Shown here piece by piece: positions 23,626 to 31,301 of a stretch of DNA of 49,938 nt (positions are counted from its first letter, which is position 1; each line of letters starts with the position of its first letter). A model generated the notes under the pieces. The model was not told the origin of the DNA. It ran no database searches and saw only the letters and a program-made list of their open reading frames with translations. Source of the DNA: a virus; IMG/VR virus record IMGVR_UViG_3300031251_000030, positions 1-49,938 of that record, one strand, 5' to 3'. The translations under genes and the position numbers were made by a program.

Positions 23626-26600
23626 ATGTCCCAGCATCTAATTCCCCTGCTCGCCGCCGTGTTCGGTGGAGTGAGCGGCGAACTCCAGTTTACTGCCGAA
23701 AACGACGATCTTACCTCCCGCGATCTGGACGAAATCGAGGCTTTCCTAGCTGGGAAGGGCTGCGAGGCGTTCGTCTCCACCGCGACTTCAGGCGGTAACG
23801 GGGCTGGGCGGGCGTTCTTCTTCAGCAACGAGGACAACCTGTTCGAGTTCGTCGATACCTTTGGCTACCCTAATTTCGTCTTCACTTTCAACGGTAAGTT
23901 GCGCTTCATCCTCTATACCGAGACGTTGGCGCTCGAAGGCCGTTTCGGTTCCGAGACTGACTACTTCCCACTGCCTGGATATGGTGGCTGGGAACTGACA
24001 GCCGCGTCCATCGCCAAGCTGCCGCCAGACGAGCCAGAGCCGGTCGCTGACGAGGCCGAGCAGCCTCCTGTGGACGAACCCACCGCCGAAGCGGAAAGCG
24101 CGTCAGAGGAGCCTTTCCAACTCAACGACGCCATGGTGATCGGCGAGATTCCGCAGAACGTCCTCGACCTATCGCTGACGCTCGGCTGCGGTCGCAACGA
24201 GCAGGACAAGCGCTGGCCAGCGCGCCAGATGACCTGGGCGCAACTGGTCGGCACGCTGTCGAAGCACGCCGTTGGTCCCAAGGAAGGGACCGCCTTCCTG
24301 CAAGGGTCGGCAATCGACAACATGCGCAAGGCGAATGCCATCGACTCCCTATACATCATGGGCCTTGATGTCGACGCTGGCGTGCAATTTCAATGGGCCG
24401 TGGACCGCATCAAGGGGCTTGGCCTGTCGGCGGTGCTCTACACGACGCATAGCCACATGAAGCCAGAGACCTTCGTCCTGGAGTCGAGCTTCGGGCAGTT
24501 CGCGCGCCGCAATAAGCTCGACGCCTTCCCGACCCTGGAGAACATGAGGCGCTTCCTGAAGGAAGAGCGCCATTGGGAGCAGTGGGTTGTCGACACCATA
24601 GAGCTGGACGACGACCCGGGACAGACTGTCCTTGGCAAAGGCTTCGCGCTGAAGCATGCACCGATTCCAAAGTTCCGGATCATCTTCCCGCTCGACACTC
24701 CATTCGTGATCGCCAAGCAGCGCATGTCGCAGGCTGACGCCATCGATCTTTGGAAGTCGAAAATTGTAGGGCTCTCGAAGGTCATCGGGCTGCCTATTGA
24801 TGAAGCAGCGCTGGACCCATCAAGATTATTTTTTATGCCACGACACGGTAACGGCAGGCCATTCCATGTGACGGTGACCGGCGGCTACGCACTGGACTTC
24901 GATGGAATTCCCGAGGGACGCACGAAGCGTGGCGAGGCCAAGCTTGATGACAACGTGTTCTCGGAAGCGGCGAAGGACCTTGGCGCGACCGGCATGTCGA
25001 TGAACCTTGGCGACTTCAATCTCAAGCGCTGGGCGCGCGAGGTCGCGGTGGATTTCGACATCGCCAAGCTGTTCCGCGAAGCTTCGCCGAGCCATGTCCG
25101 CGCCGACGACAACACGTCGAAACTGGCGGTCGACTGCCCGTTCGATGGGTTCCATTCGAACGCCGGTGATCCCGACGACCGAGGGGCGTTTGTCCAGAGC
25201 CCATCGGCGGAGTTTGGCGTAAACAGTTTCGTCTTTGCGTGCTCGCATAATTCGTGCAAGGGTCGCGACCGCCTGGAGATGATCGCCGAGGCGGCGGAGC
25301 AGGGATGGTTCACGCGTGACGATCTCGCCGACGAGCGCTTCCTGGTGTTCCGCGCCGGTGAGCAGAAGCAGTTCTTCGACACCGACAAGATGGTCGCCGA
25401 CGCCTCGGAGTTCCTGGCTACGCTCAGTCCTAAAAGGCCAGTAGAGGCAACGAAGGAAATCACGCGGCTCTTCACCGAGCTGATGAAAGCCGGTGCGAAC
25501 AGCACCCAGATCAACAGCCTCGCCGATGATGTCAAGACCCGCAAGTTGCTTGCCGCCTCGCGCATCAAAGATGTTTTGAAGCTTGCCAAGACTGCGTCGA
25601 CCGAAAAGATGTCGGACGACGAGCGCAAGGACAGCGTTTTCAAGCAGAACAACATCAAGTCGGACGGTGCGAAGGCGCTTATTCTGTTCCCGGAGAACGG
25701 CTATGTGCAACAGCGCGAAGCGGTTATTGATTCGCTCGGAGACATGAACAAAAACTCTCCGACGATGTTCGATTTCGGTCGGCGCAAATACAGTGTCGAG
25801 CGCCAGGAAGAACTTGAAAACGTCGCGGTCACGCCGCTGACGCAGGACCACCTTGCCAATAAACTGAACGCTCCAAACGGACTGTTCTTCTTCCGTCAGA
25901 TCGACGAAAAGATCGTGTCGGTGTCGATCCCGAGCCGGGTCCTCGGCGAGGTGCTGGTCAACGAGCAGTGGCATTGCCCGAAGCTGAAAGGCTTCGCCGA
26001 GCTGCCGTTTTTCAACGCCAAGGGCGAGCTGGTCAGCAAGATCGGATATGATGCGGATTCGGCGATGTATCTCAAGCCGTCCAGCATTGCCGCTGAGTTG
26101 CAGGTCCCGGTCAAACCCACCAGCGAGGAGATCGACGCGGCGAAGGAACTGCTGCTGAACAACGTGTTTTATGACTTCCCGTTCTACGATGGTCCAGATC
26201 ACGAGGAACAGCAGGGTGCCGGCTCGCGCTCGCATTTCGTGGCGATGATGCTGCAACCATTCATCCGCGAGCTGGTCAATGGCCCGACGCCGATCTATCT
26301 CGTCTCGAAGCCGACCGCCGGCACCGGCGGCACGAAGCTGGTCGAGAACGCGCTGTTCATCACGTCAGGCAAGAAGCCCAGCACGAACACGCACAAGACC
26401 AGCGAAGAGGAGCAGCGCAAGGACATCACGTCGCAGTTCATCGCAGCGAAGACGTTCTATTGGATCGACAACATCAAGGGAACGCTGGCGTCGCCTGCTT
26501 ACTGTAACCTTGCGACCGGCGAGGTGTGGGAAGACCGAGTTCTTGGAAAAAGCGAGGCGGCATCGTTCATCAACTTGATGATGTTCATCATCAGCGGCAA

Positions 26601-27225
26601 TAACCCTGGCGGCACCTACGAGGTCATGCGCCGGTGCCTTCCGATTCGTCTCGACGCCAAGGGAGACCCACGCAAGCGCGACGAAAGCGCGTTCAAGCAG
26701 CCGAAGCTGAATGAGTTCGTGCAGGCGCACCACAAGGAGCTGGTCGAGGCCGTCCTGACGATCATCCAGGGTTGGGTGGCGGACGGAATGCCGAAGTTCA
26801 CCGGCAAGCCACTACTGTCGTTCGATTCCTGGTCCGAGGTGACCGGCGGCATCCTGGAGTTCGCTGGAATCCCTGGCTTCCTGTCGAACCTTCACCTGAC
26901 GCAGAAGTATGCCGACGACGAGACGTCTGGTTTCGAGTCGCTATTCCACATCATCGGCACCAGGATGTCCAAGGTCGATCAGCCGTTCACGACGCGCGAG
27001 CTGGCCAACTATTTCCTGGAGAAGGACGAGGAGTTCCCGTCAATCGGCTGCAACTTCACCGACAACGCCCACATGCTCGCCAGCCGCCTCGACCGCGTGC
27101 TGAAGGAAAAGGCCGGCGCGCCTTACGACTTCACCAGCCTGGAAGGTCGCCACATGCAACTGTGCCTGAAGCGTGAGAAGGACGCGGCGACGTCCGCCAC
27201 CAATTATCGACTCGTGGAGATGTGA
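23626..27225 (+). CDS. Fused primase-polymerase and D5-like helicase
   Basis: 1199 residues from ATG 23626 (GAGG upstream). The N-terminal about 190 residues are unknown. An archaeo-eukaryotic primase-like core follows: GLDVD (about 246-250), FRIIFPL, and DPSRLFFMPRHG (about 396). A zinc-ribbon type segment has CPFDGFH (about 503) and FACSHNSC (about 537-545). The C-terminal part is D5/DUF5906-like: P-loop region PTAGTGGTKLVE (about 896), YWIDNIKG as Walker B, SGNNPGG, RRCLPIRLD, and FDSWSEVTGGIL. The usual P-loop Lys is Gly (GTGGT for GTGKT), with a Lys two residues on. Likely synthesises primers and unwinds at the phage fork. Confidence 0.85.
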   Translation: MSQHLIPLLAAVFGGVSGELQFTAENDDLTSRDLDEIEAFLAGKGCEAFVSTATSGGNGAGRAFFFSNEDNLFEFVDTFGYPNFVFTFNGKLRFILYTETLALEGRFGSETDYFPLPGYGGWELTAASIAKLPPDEPEPVADEAEQPPVDEPTAEAESASEEPFQLNDAMVIGEIPQNVLDLSLTLGCGRNEQDKRWPARQMTWAQLVGTLSKHAVGPKEGTAFLQGSAIDNMRKANAIDSLYIMGLDVDAGVQFQWAVDRIKGLGLSAVLYTTHSHMKPETFVLESSFGQFARRNKLDAFPTLENMRRFLKEERHWEQWVVDTIELDDDPGQTVLGKGFALKHAPIPKFRIIFPLDTPFVIAKQRMSQADAIDLWKSKIVGLSKVIGLPIDEAALDPSRLFFMPRHGNGRPFHVTVTGGYALDFDGIPEGRTKRGEAKLDDNVFSEAAKDLGATGMSMNLGDFNLKRWAREVAVDFDIAKLFREASPSHVRADDNTSKLAVDCPFDGFHSNAGDPDDRGAFVQSPSAEFGVNSFVFACSHNSCKGRDRLEMIAEAAEQGWFTRDDLADERFLVFRAGEQKQFFDTDKMVADASEFLATLSPKRPVEATKEITRLFTELMKAGANSTQINSLADDVKTRKLLAASRIKDVLKLAKTASTEKMSDDERKDSVFKQNNIKSDGAKALILFPENGYVQQREAVIDSLGDMNKNSPTMFDFGRRKYSVERQEELENVAVTPLTQDHLANKLNAPNGLFFFRQIDEKIVSVSIPSRVLGEVLVNEQWHCPKLKGFAELPFFNAKGELVSKIGYDADSAMYLKPSSIAAELQVPVKPTSEEIDAAKELLLNNVFYDFPFYDGPDHEEQQGAGSRSHFVAMMLQPFIRELVNGPTPIYLVSKPTAGTGGTKLVENALFITSGKKPSTNTHKTSEEEQRKDITSQFIAAKTFYWIDNIKGTLASPAYCNLATGEVWEDRVLGKSEAASFINLMMFIISGNNPGGTYEVMRRCLPIRLDAKGDPRKRDESAFKQPKLNEFVQAHHKELVEAVLTIIQGWVADGMPKFTGKPLLSFDSWSEVTGGILEFAGIPGFLSNLHLTQKYADDETSGFESLFHIIGTRMSKVDQPFTTRELANYFLEKDEEFPSIGCNFTDNAHMLASRLDRVLKEKAGAPYDFTSLEGRHMQLCLKREKDAATSATNYRLVEM

Positions 27226-27228
27226 CAA

Positions 27229-27260
27229 AGAAAAGCCCGGCGAAAGCCGGGCTTTTTCTT
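27229..27260 (+). terminator. Bidirectional intrinsic terminator
   Basis: AAAAGCCCGGC, loop GAAA, GCCGGGCTTTT: an 11-bp perfect stem (27231-27256) with A-run and T-run on both sides. It ends the primase transcript on plus and the tRNA-Pro transcript on minus. Confidence 0.95.
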
Positions 27261-27267
27261 GAAGTGA

Positions 27268-27343
27268 TGGTCGGGGTGACCGGACTCGAACCGACGATCT
27301 CCTGAACCCAAATCAGGCGGGATACCAACTTCCCTACACCCCG
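27268..27343 (-). tRNA. tRNA-Pro (TGG)
   Basis: 76 nt including an encoded CCA. Acceptor CGGGGTG/CACCCCG, D arm GGGA/TCCC, anticodon loop TTTGGGT (anticodon TGG, reads CCA), T arm with TTCGAGT. All stems pair. It follows the pre-tmRNA terminator by a few bases and precedes terminator 27229-27260. Confidence 0.95.
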
Positions 27344-27344
27344 A

Positions 27345-27375
27345 ATAAAAGGAACCCCGCCGAAGCGAGGTTCCT
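27345..27375 (-). terminator. Terminator between pre-tmRNA and tRNA-Pro
   Basis: Minus strand AGGAACCTCGC, loop TTCG, GCGGGGTTCCT then TTTTATT: 11-bp stem with one mismatch and a T-run that reaches the first tRNA-Pro base. Ends the tmRNA precursor, or is read through to give the tRNA. Confidence 0.75.
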
Positions 27376-27399
27376 CTCTGCTCTTTCTGTTGCTAGGCC

Positions 27400-27545
27400 G
27401 AGCAGGCCCCGGAGATTACGCCGCGAGGCGCATTTCTCCAGCGAAATTGTCATTTGCGACAGTTTCATTTTGCCCGCCGATATGTTGCCGGGCCGCACAA
27501 GTTGCAACTCCCCTTAGCCCCACCTGTCGATCCTATTTCGCCCCC
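27400..27545 (-). ncRNA. ssrA: tmRNA coding piece (permuted two-piece ssrA)
   Basis: 5' end GGGGGCG at 27545-27539, then ATAGGATCGAC in the D-loop position. The tag frame runs 27457-27416 with resume codon GCA preceded by TGTC and encodes ANDNFAGEMRLAA followed by TAA. The tag begins and ends like known degradation tags (ANDN...LAA). GGGGGCG pairs with CGCCTCC of the acceptor piece upstream in the same transcript (one G-U). The order acceptor piece, 120-nt spacer, coding piece is that of permuted alphaproteobacterial ssrA. The 3' boundary (about 27400) is estimated. The RNA rescues stalled ribosomes and tags the products for proteolysis. Confidence 0.92.
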
Positions 27546-27665
27546 ATCAGATGGACACTCAACCGAAGATACGACGCAGACGCCGCCCACGGCCTAGCTG
27601 CAACCAACTCGCAGACCATTGCATTGCAGTGCAGTGCAAGAGGGACTGCTTCGAGAGTGCCCATG
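27546..27665 (-). ncRNA. Intervening segment of pre-tmRNA
   Basis: 120 nt between the CCA of the acceptor piece and the 5' G of the coding piece, expected to be cut out during maturation. It contains direct repeats around GCACTGCACTGCAATGCAATG (27618-27638) and no reading frame of note. Confidence 0.75.
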
Positions 27666-27745
27666 TGGTGGAGGCGGCGGGGTGCTGCCCCCCGCGTCCA
27701 GAATGGTATTGTGGTTTGCTATCGAGACGACAACGCGCGAGACAC
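27666..27745 (-). ncRNA. ssrA: tmRNA acceptor piece
   Basis: Ends CGCCTCC-A-CCA (27676-27666). CGCCTCC pairs with the first seven bases of the coding piece. The T-arm position holds a GCGGGG/CCCCGC stem with loop GGCAGCA, which lacks the usual TTC. GGACGCGGG before it matches the run before the T-loop in other tmRNAs. The 5' end is estimated from the size of about 80 nt known for Caulobacter. Confidence 0.85.
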
Positions 27746-27839
27746 GAGACCACTAGGTAGACCAGTTTCGGGGATCAGCCGGCTTTGTCTGCTTCGTGCC
27801 TGATCAGGGAAGACCCGTGCCTCTCGCGTTGGCGTCTCG
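27723..27839 (-). ncRNA. Leader hairpin B upstream of the tmRNA acceptor piece
   Basis: Arms 27723-27742 and 27822-27839 are complementary (CGAGACG...CAACGCG type) with small bulges. Inside, GATCAG (27773-27778) pairs with CTGATC (27800-27805). Directly abuts hairpin A. No protein reading frame of credible composition crosses it. Confidence 0.6.
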
Positions 27840-27934
27840 GAGGCGGTAACGCAGAGATCAAAGAGCTTATCAGTTTCCTGGTTAGCGGCCTGGACCTGAT
27901 TAAAGGGACCCCTTGATCTCGGCGTTACCGCCTC
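27840..27934 (-). ncRNA. Leader hairpin A: 22-bp stem at the start of the pre-tmRNA
   Basis: Arms 27840-27861 and 27913-27934 pair over 22 positions with one mismatch, enclosing 51 nt with an inner ATCAG/CTGAT stem. It begins about 10 nt after the expected transcription start, so it is the first thing transcribed. Not a known part of tmRNA that I can recognise. Confidence 0.65.
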
Positions 27935-27949
27935 AACAACCATGACCGA

Positions 27950-28210
27950 TTATCTAACACGCACCTTTTTCCGTGTCAACAATCCTGGCGAACTTTTTCT
28001 GCCTCTCATGCGATTTAATTTTCCGATCACCGCATTCGTGGTCAGAAGCACAGGCTGGCGGAATTCCTTGTTGAGGATTTCCACCGCTACCTTCGCCTGG
28101 ATGTCGGAGCTGTCCAGCGCCATCAAGCGCTGTTCAGCCTCCGGAGTCCAAATGAAGTGCTTCCCCGGGTAGTCGTCCGGCCCCGGGATCACGCGAGCGA
28201 CCGTAGCCAT
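27950..28210 (-). CDS. GcrA-like regulator
   Basis: 86 residues. FIWTPEAEQRLMAL and LLTTNAVIGKLNRMRG match the two conserved ends of the GcrA DNA-binding domain (W-x-x-E ... RNAVIGKxxR). GcrA is an alphaproteobacterial sigma70-associated activator sensitive to GANTC methylation by CcrM. A phage copy could redirect host cell-cycle transcription. Only the DNA-binding part is present; the C-terminal sigma-binding region is missing. Its last codons contain the tmRNA promoter. Confidence 0.72.
   Translation of the reverse strand: MATVARVIPGPDDYPGKHFIWTPEAEQRLMALDSSDIQAKVAVEILNKEFRQPVLLTTNAVIGKLNRMRGRKSSPGLLTRKKVRVR
27951..27979 (-). promoter_or_regulatory. Promoter for pre-tmRNA
   Basis: TTGACA (27974-27979), 17-nt spacer, TAGATA (27951-27956), all inside the 3' end of the gcrA-like gene. 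Expected start near 27944. Confidence 0.8.
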
Positions 28211-28791
28211 CAGCCCAGCGTTTCCCGCACCTCGACCCGGTCGTTCACCTCCTCCTCGACCGCGTCGACGGACTCTTCCAGGCTGGCGGCGTCCTCGATG
28301 CGCTGCAAGCCGGCGGCTTCCTCGGCGGTGACCGCGTTCGGATTGATCAGCTCCACGACCTTCAACGCCTTAACTTTCTCTGGAAACGCAATAATCACCT
28401 TGCGTCCGTCCGTCATGAGCCGCAGCAGGATCGCATCGACGACGATCTCGCCGGTGAGCAGATGCGCGCGGTCGGCGTCCGGCGGCAGGTCAGCGACGGC
28501 GTGCTCGATGTTGGTATGAAATCGGAAGCCAGACAGCTTACCGATGGGAGCCGCGCGATAGACACGCACCGGCTTGCCGCGCCTCAGCTTGGCGACCATC
28601 CAGTCCATCTCGTCGTCGGTCATCGCCTCCAGGCGCGTCCGGTCCTCGCAGCGGGCACGGTTGACGATCTTTCGGATGGTCTCGCTGTGCTGGTCGAGGT
28701 CTGGGCCGAGTTCGAGCACGGCGTTGGTGAAGCGCTCCCAGAAGGTTGGATTGTCAATTTGCGCATCGATCAGATTTTCCAAGTCCGACAT
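28210..28791 (-). CDS. Unknown protein, possibly ADP-ribosyltransferase-like
   Basis: 193 residues, AAGGAG before the ATG, TGATG coupling to the gcrA-like gene. The middle (KPVRVYRAAPIGKLSGFRFHTNIEHAV) and the later KVIIAFPEKV resemble the R...S/F.....A pattern of small phage ADP-ribosyltransferases, but the key E-x-E is not evident, so this is only a hint. The acidic C-terminus is rich in Glu. Confidence 0.6.
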   Translation of the reverse strand: MSDLENLIDAQIDNPTFWERFTNAVLELGPDLDQHSETIRKIVNRARCEDRTRLEAMTDDEMDWMVAKLRRGKPVRVYRAAPIGKLSGFRFHTNIEHAVADLPPDADRAHLLTGEIVVDAILLRLMTDGRKVIIAFPEKVKALKVVELINPNAVTAEEAAGLQRIEDAASLEESVDAVEEEVNDRVEVRETLG

Positions 28792-28818
28792 TTCTTCTCC
28801 TTATGCTCGGATTTGTGT

Positions 28819-28847
28819 CTTTTAGCATGACAGCTTTCTTGACACAA
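28819..28847 (-). promoter_or_regulatory. Promoter for the gcrA-like operon
   Basis: TTGTGT (28842-28847), 17-nt spacer ending TGC, TAAAAG (28819-28824). Its -35 overlaps the -35 of the divergent promoter 28839-28867, so polymerase binding should be mutually exclusive. Confidence 0.6.
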
Positions 28848-28867
28848 GCTCGAAGCTGTGATCTTTT
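28839..28867 (+). promoter_or_regulatory. Promoter for the ligase operon
   Basis: TTGACA (28839-28844), 17-nt spacer, weak TCTTTT (28862-28867), then CCTGACATC. Good AGGAG before the ATG at 28892. Confidence 0.55.
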
Positions 28868-28891
28868 CCCTGACATCAGAGGAGAAGAGAC

Positions 28892-29149
28892 ATGGCTGAA
28901 CCTATTGAATTTGCTGAAGCTAACGCAACGTTCAAGGGAGACGGGACTAAGAGGCTGAAGGACCTGCGCTGCCATATCGATGGCAACGTGACGATCTCGT
29001 GCTGGAAGTTGAGCCCAGAAGAAATCGCGGAGATCGTCAAGACCGGCGTCGTCTGGCTCGGGCAGATGAATTACGGGAAGCAGCTCCAGCCACAAGCCGT
29101 TTGGGGAGATAGTCCCTTCCGCGTCCCGGTTGCGGAGGGTCAAGCCTGA
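28892..29149 (+). CDS. Unknown small protein
   Basis: 85 residues with AGGAG upstream. VTISCWKLSPEEIAEIVKTGVVWLG followed by LQPQAVWGDSPF is a layout I have seen in small conserved phage proteins of unknown role. Stop overlaps the HNH start (TGATG). Confidence 0.65.
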   Translation: MAEPIEFAEANATFKGDGTKRLKDLRCHIDGNVTISCWKLSPEEIAEIVKTGVVWLGQMNYGKQLQPQAVWGDSPFRVPVAEGQA

Positions 29150-29694
29150 TGTCGACGTTCATGCCGCCAATCTCTTGGCTTCGTGAGCGCTTCTATCTCG
29201 ACAGCGATGGAATCCTGCGCCACGCCAAGACCATCGGCAAGTCGAAGCTCGGCGCACGCGCCGGGCGCATGCTCGACGAAGGTTATTGGTTCGTCGACGT
29301 GATGCATGATGGTGTCCGCAAGAAGCTCGCCGTGCATCGCATCGTCTGGTCGCTAGATAAGGGCAGGGCGGTGCCGGACTCATTAGACGTTGATCACCGC
29401 GACCGCGACCGATCCCATAATTTACCAGGAAACCTGTTCGCTGTTACCCAGCGTGTTAACCAGCTCAACAAAGAGAAGCGCGGAACCGGCGTTTCGACTT
29501 GCGGAAATCGCCATCGTGCTAGAATATCTGTCCATGGGATCGACATCGACCTCGGCACCCACGACACGTGGAAAGAGGCGAACGACGCTTACGAGTTGGC
29601 CCGCAAGGGTCGTCATCCGAAGGTGACGCGCGACATGCTGCGCAGCAAGTATTACATGAAACTGATCGTCGAGGGACCACAATATGCTCAGTGA
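29149..29694 (+). CDS. HNH endonuclease with AP2-like domain
   Basis: 181 residues. LDVDHRDRDRSHNLPGNLFAV is the HNH_3 core (about 77-100). RHRARISVHGIDIDLGTHDTWKEANDAYELA (about 122-152) resembles the AP2-like DNA-binding unit common in these homing enzymes. Overlaps the ligase start by 11 nt. Less AT-rich than the other three HNH genes. Confidence 0.85.
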   Translation: MSTFMPPISWLRERFYLDSDGILRHAKTIGKSKLGARAGRMLDEGYWFVDVMHDGVRKKLAVHRIVWSLDKGRAVPDSLDVDHRDRDRSHNLPGNLFAVTQRVNQLNKEKRGTGVSTCGNRHRARISVHGIDIDLGTHDTWKEANDAYELARKGRHPKVTRDMLRSKYYMKLIVEGPQYAQ

Positions 29695-30748
29695 ACCAAT
29701 CTTTCACCGCGACTCCAAAGGCAAGGTGCGATCCTGGCGCTATGAGGTCGACGGCCCGCGCTGGCGAACGATCTCAGGTCTCGTCGATGGCGAGAAGGTC
29801 ATCACCGGCTGGACGGTCAGCATCGCTAAGTCGCAAGACACGGACGAAGCCCAGGCCATGTTCGAGGCTCGCGCGGAAGAGCAGAAGAAGCTAGACCGCA
29901 AATATGCACGGTCGCTAGGCGACATCGACGAGGTGAAGGCTGCCGGCGTCAAGCCAATGCTCGCCCACAAATATGAACGCTGGGTTGGACCGTGCTTCTC
30001 GCAACCGAAGCTCGATGGTATCCGCAACCTTGCAGCTCGATCCGGTTTGTGGAGCCGCACCGGTCAACCAATCGTCTCGTGTCCGCATATCCTAGAAGCG
30101 CTGCAACCGTTCTTCGATGAATTTCCGGACGCCGTTCTGGACGGGGAGTTGTATTCGCACGAGCTGCGAGAGGACTTCAACGAGATCACGTCGCTCGTCA
30201 AGCGCACCAAGCCAACGTCCGAGGACCTAGCAGAGTCAGCGCGCGTGATTCAATATCACGTCTATGACTTCGCCAGTCACGACGGGCTGTTCGGCGAGCG
30301 TGACGAGGCACTAGCGGCACTGCTTCCGGAGCACAAGTCCATCGTCAAGGTCCAGACCCTTCCAATCGACCATCCGTCCATGCTGGACAAGATATATGGG
30401 ATTTACCTGGAGGCAGGCTACGAGGGACAAATCGTCCGTCTCAACGGTCCCTACGAGCAAAAGCGCTCAAAGCAGCTCCTGAAGAGGAAGGAATTTCAAG
30501 ACGACGAATTCCCGGTCGTCGGCATCGAAGAGGGCAACGGTAATTGGTTCGGCTACGCCAAGCGGGCGATATTACGCCTTCCTGACGGTCGCGAGTTTGG
30601 CGCTGGCATCAAGGGCGACCAGACCTATTGCGCTAAGCTCCTATTACAAAAATGGGACACGGCGACCGTTCGCTATTTCACTCCAACTCCTGACGGCGTG
30701 CCACGCTTCCCGGTCGCAGTCGCGTTTCATCAAGGGGAGCGGTTGTAG
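29684..30748 (+). CDS. ATP-dependent DNA ligase
   Basis: 354 residues. Nucleotidyltransferase motif I KLDGIR with the adenylated Lys (about residue 109), motif III DGELY, motif IV EGQIVR, motif V LLKRK, and a C-terminal OB fold. The N-terminal 75 residues resemble a WGR-like module (KVRSWRYEVDGPRWRTISG), as in other phage ligases. Seals nicks during phage replication and recombination. Overlaps the convergent small membrane protein gene by 19 nt. Confidence 0.93.
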   Translation: MLSEPIFHRDSKGKVRSWRYEVDGPRWRTISGLVDGEKVITGWTVSIAKSQDTDEAQAMFEARAEEQKKLDRKYARSLGDIDEVKAAGVKPMLAHKYERWVGPCFSQPKLDGIRNLAARSGLWSRTGQPIVSCPHILEALQPFFDEFPDAVLDGELYSHELREDFNEITSLVKRTKPTSEDLAESARVIQYHVYDFASHDGLFGERDEALAALLPEHKSIVKVQTLPIDHPSMLDKIYGIYLEAGYEGQIVRLNGPYEQKRSKQLLKRKEFQDDEFPVVGIEEGNGNWFGYAKRAILRLPDGREFGAGIKGDQTYCAKLLLQKWDTATVRYFTPTPDGVPRFPVAVAFHQGERL

Positions 30749-30984
30749 GAACTCTCCGCAACCTGCGCCGGCTTCCCAAATGACCATCCAGCGACCTTGT
30801 CGCCCCTCCACGGGTCGGCGAGGTCGTTTCCTTTTAGGACGACCGGCTGATGCTCAAGCTTGGCGTAGATCGCTGGAGCGCTGCTTCCTTCGCGCGGCGC
30901 GCCCTGGGTCGTGACAACGAAGCCGGTCACGACCACGCCAATGGTCAAGCCAGCGATTACGAAAGAGCGTCCTAACAGTCCCAT
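30730..30984 (-). CDS. Small membrane-anchored protein
   Basis: 84 residues from ATG 30984 (GGAGGG upstream). One N-terminal hydrophobic helix (about 6-25), then a soluble part with GNDLADPWRGDKVAGWSFGK. Probably exported and anchored. Convergent with the ligase gene. Function unknown. Confidence 0.6.
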   Translation of the reverse strand: MGLLGRSFVIAGLTIGVVVTGFVVTTQGAPREGSSAPAIYAKLEHQPVVLKGNDLADPWRGDKVAGWSFGKPAQVAESSYNRSP

Positions 30985-31083
30985 GGTTCCCTCCATTGAC
31001 TGCCAGCGATTATAGCATGGGTGGTGATTTTGGTAAACAAAACAAGCATGGCGGCTCAAAGAGAACAAACCGGAACGCCAGAT

Positions 31084-31107
31084 CATGGTCCCGTTATGGT
31101 CCCGCTA
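31084..31107 (+). repeat. Integrase arm-type repeat, left
   Basis: 24-bp unit with two ATGGTCCCG steps 10 bp apart, identical to 31302-31325. The two copies flank the attP core (about 100 bp left, 46 bp right), as expected for arm sites of a tyrosine integrase. Confidence 0.7.
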
Positions 31108-31203
31108 AACGTGAACAAACGTGGAATTTAGTGTAAATAAGCGTATGAAAGCGTATTGGTAACTGGTTGAAAAACCTTGAAAATCTTGAATGTTGACATG
31201 AGC

Positions 31204-31256
31204 CAACAACCTTGCCAAGGTTGGGGTCGAGGGTTCGAATCCCTTCGCCCGCTCCA
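31204..31256 (+). other. attP core: 3' half of tRNA-Gly (GCC)
   Basis: Holds anticodon stem-loop CAACC-TTGCCAA-GGTTG, variable region, T arm GAGGG-TTCGAAT-CCCTT, acceptor strand CGCCCGC, discriminator T and CCA. The D arm and 5' acceptor strand are absent, so this is not a tRNA gene but the piece that would restore the host tRNA after integration. The integrase gene ends 67 bp away. The gap 30985-31322 holds only this site and its repeats, including GAACAAAC at 31063 and 31113. Confidence 0.88.
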
Positions 31257-31301
31257 GTTTCTTCAAGGACTTACGGTGAATTTTGGTCTGGTCCGCCAAT
31301 T

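Noticed and set aside
27390-27803. 137-codon plus-strand frame across the tmRNA
   Set aside because: Antisense to the tmRNA; composition (many Arg, Cys, Trp) is typical of a shadow frame.
27719-27943. 74-codon minus-strand frame starting at the expected tmRNA transcript start
   Set aside because: It lies wholly in the long hairpins of the pre-tmRNA leader, has unnatural composition and no RBS.
31204-31256. Complete tRNA-Gly gene
   Set aside because: No D arm and no 5' acceptor strand upstream; fits attP instead.
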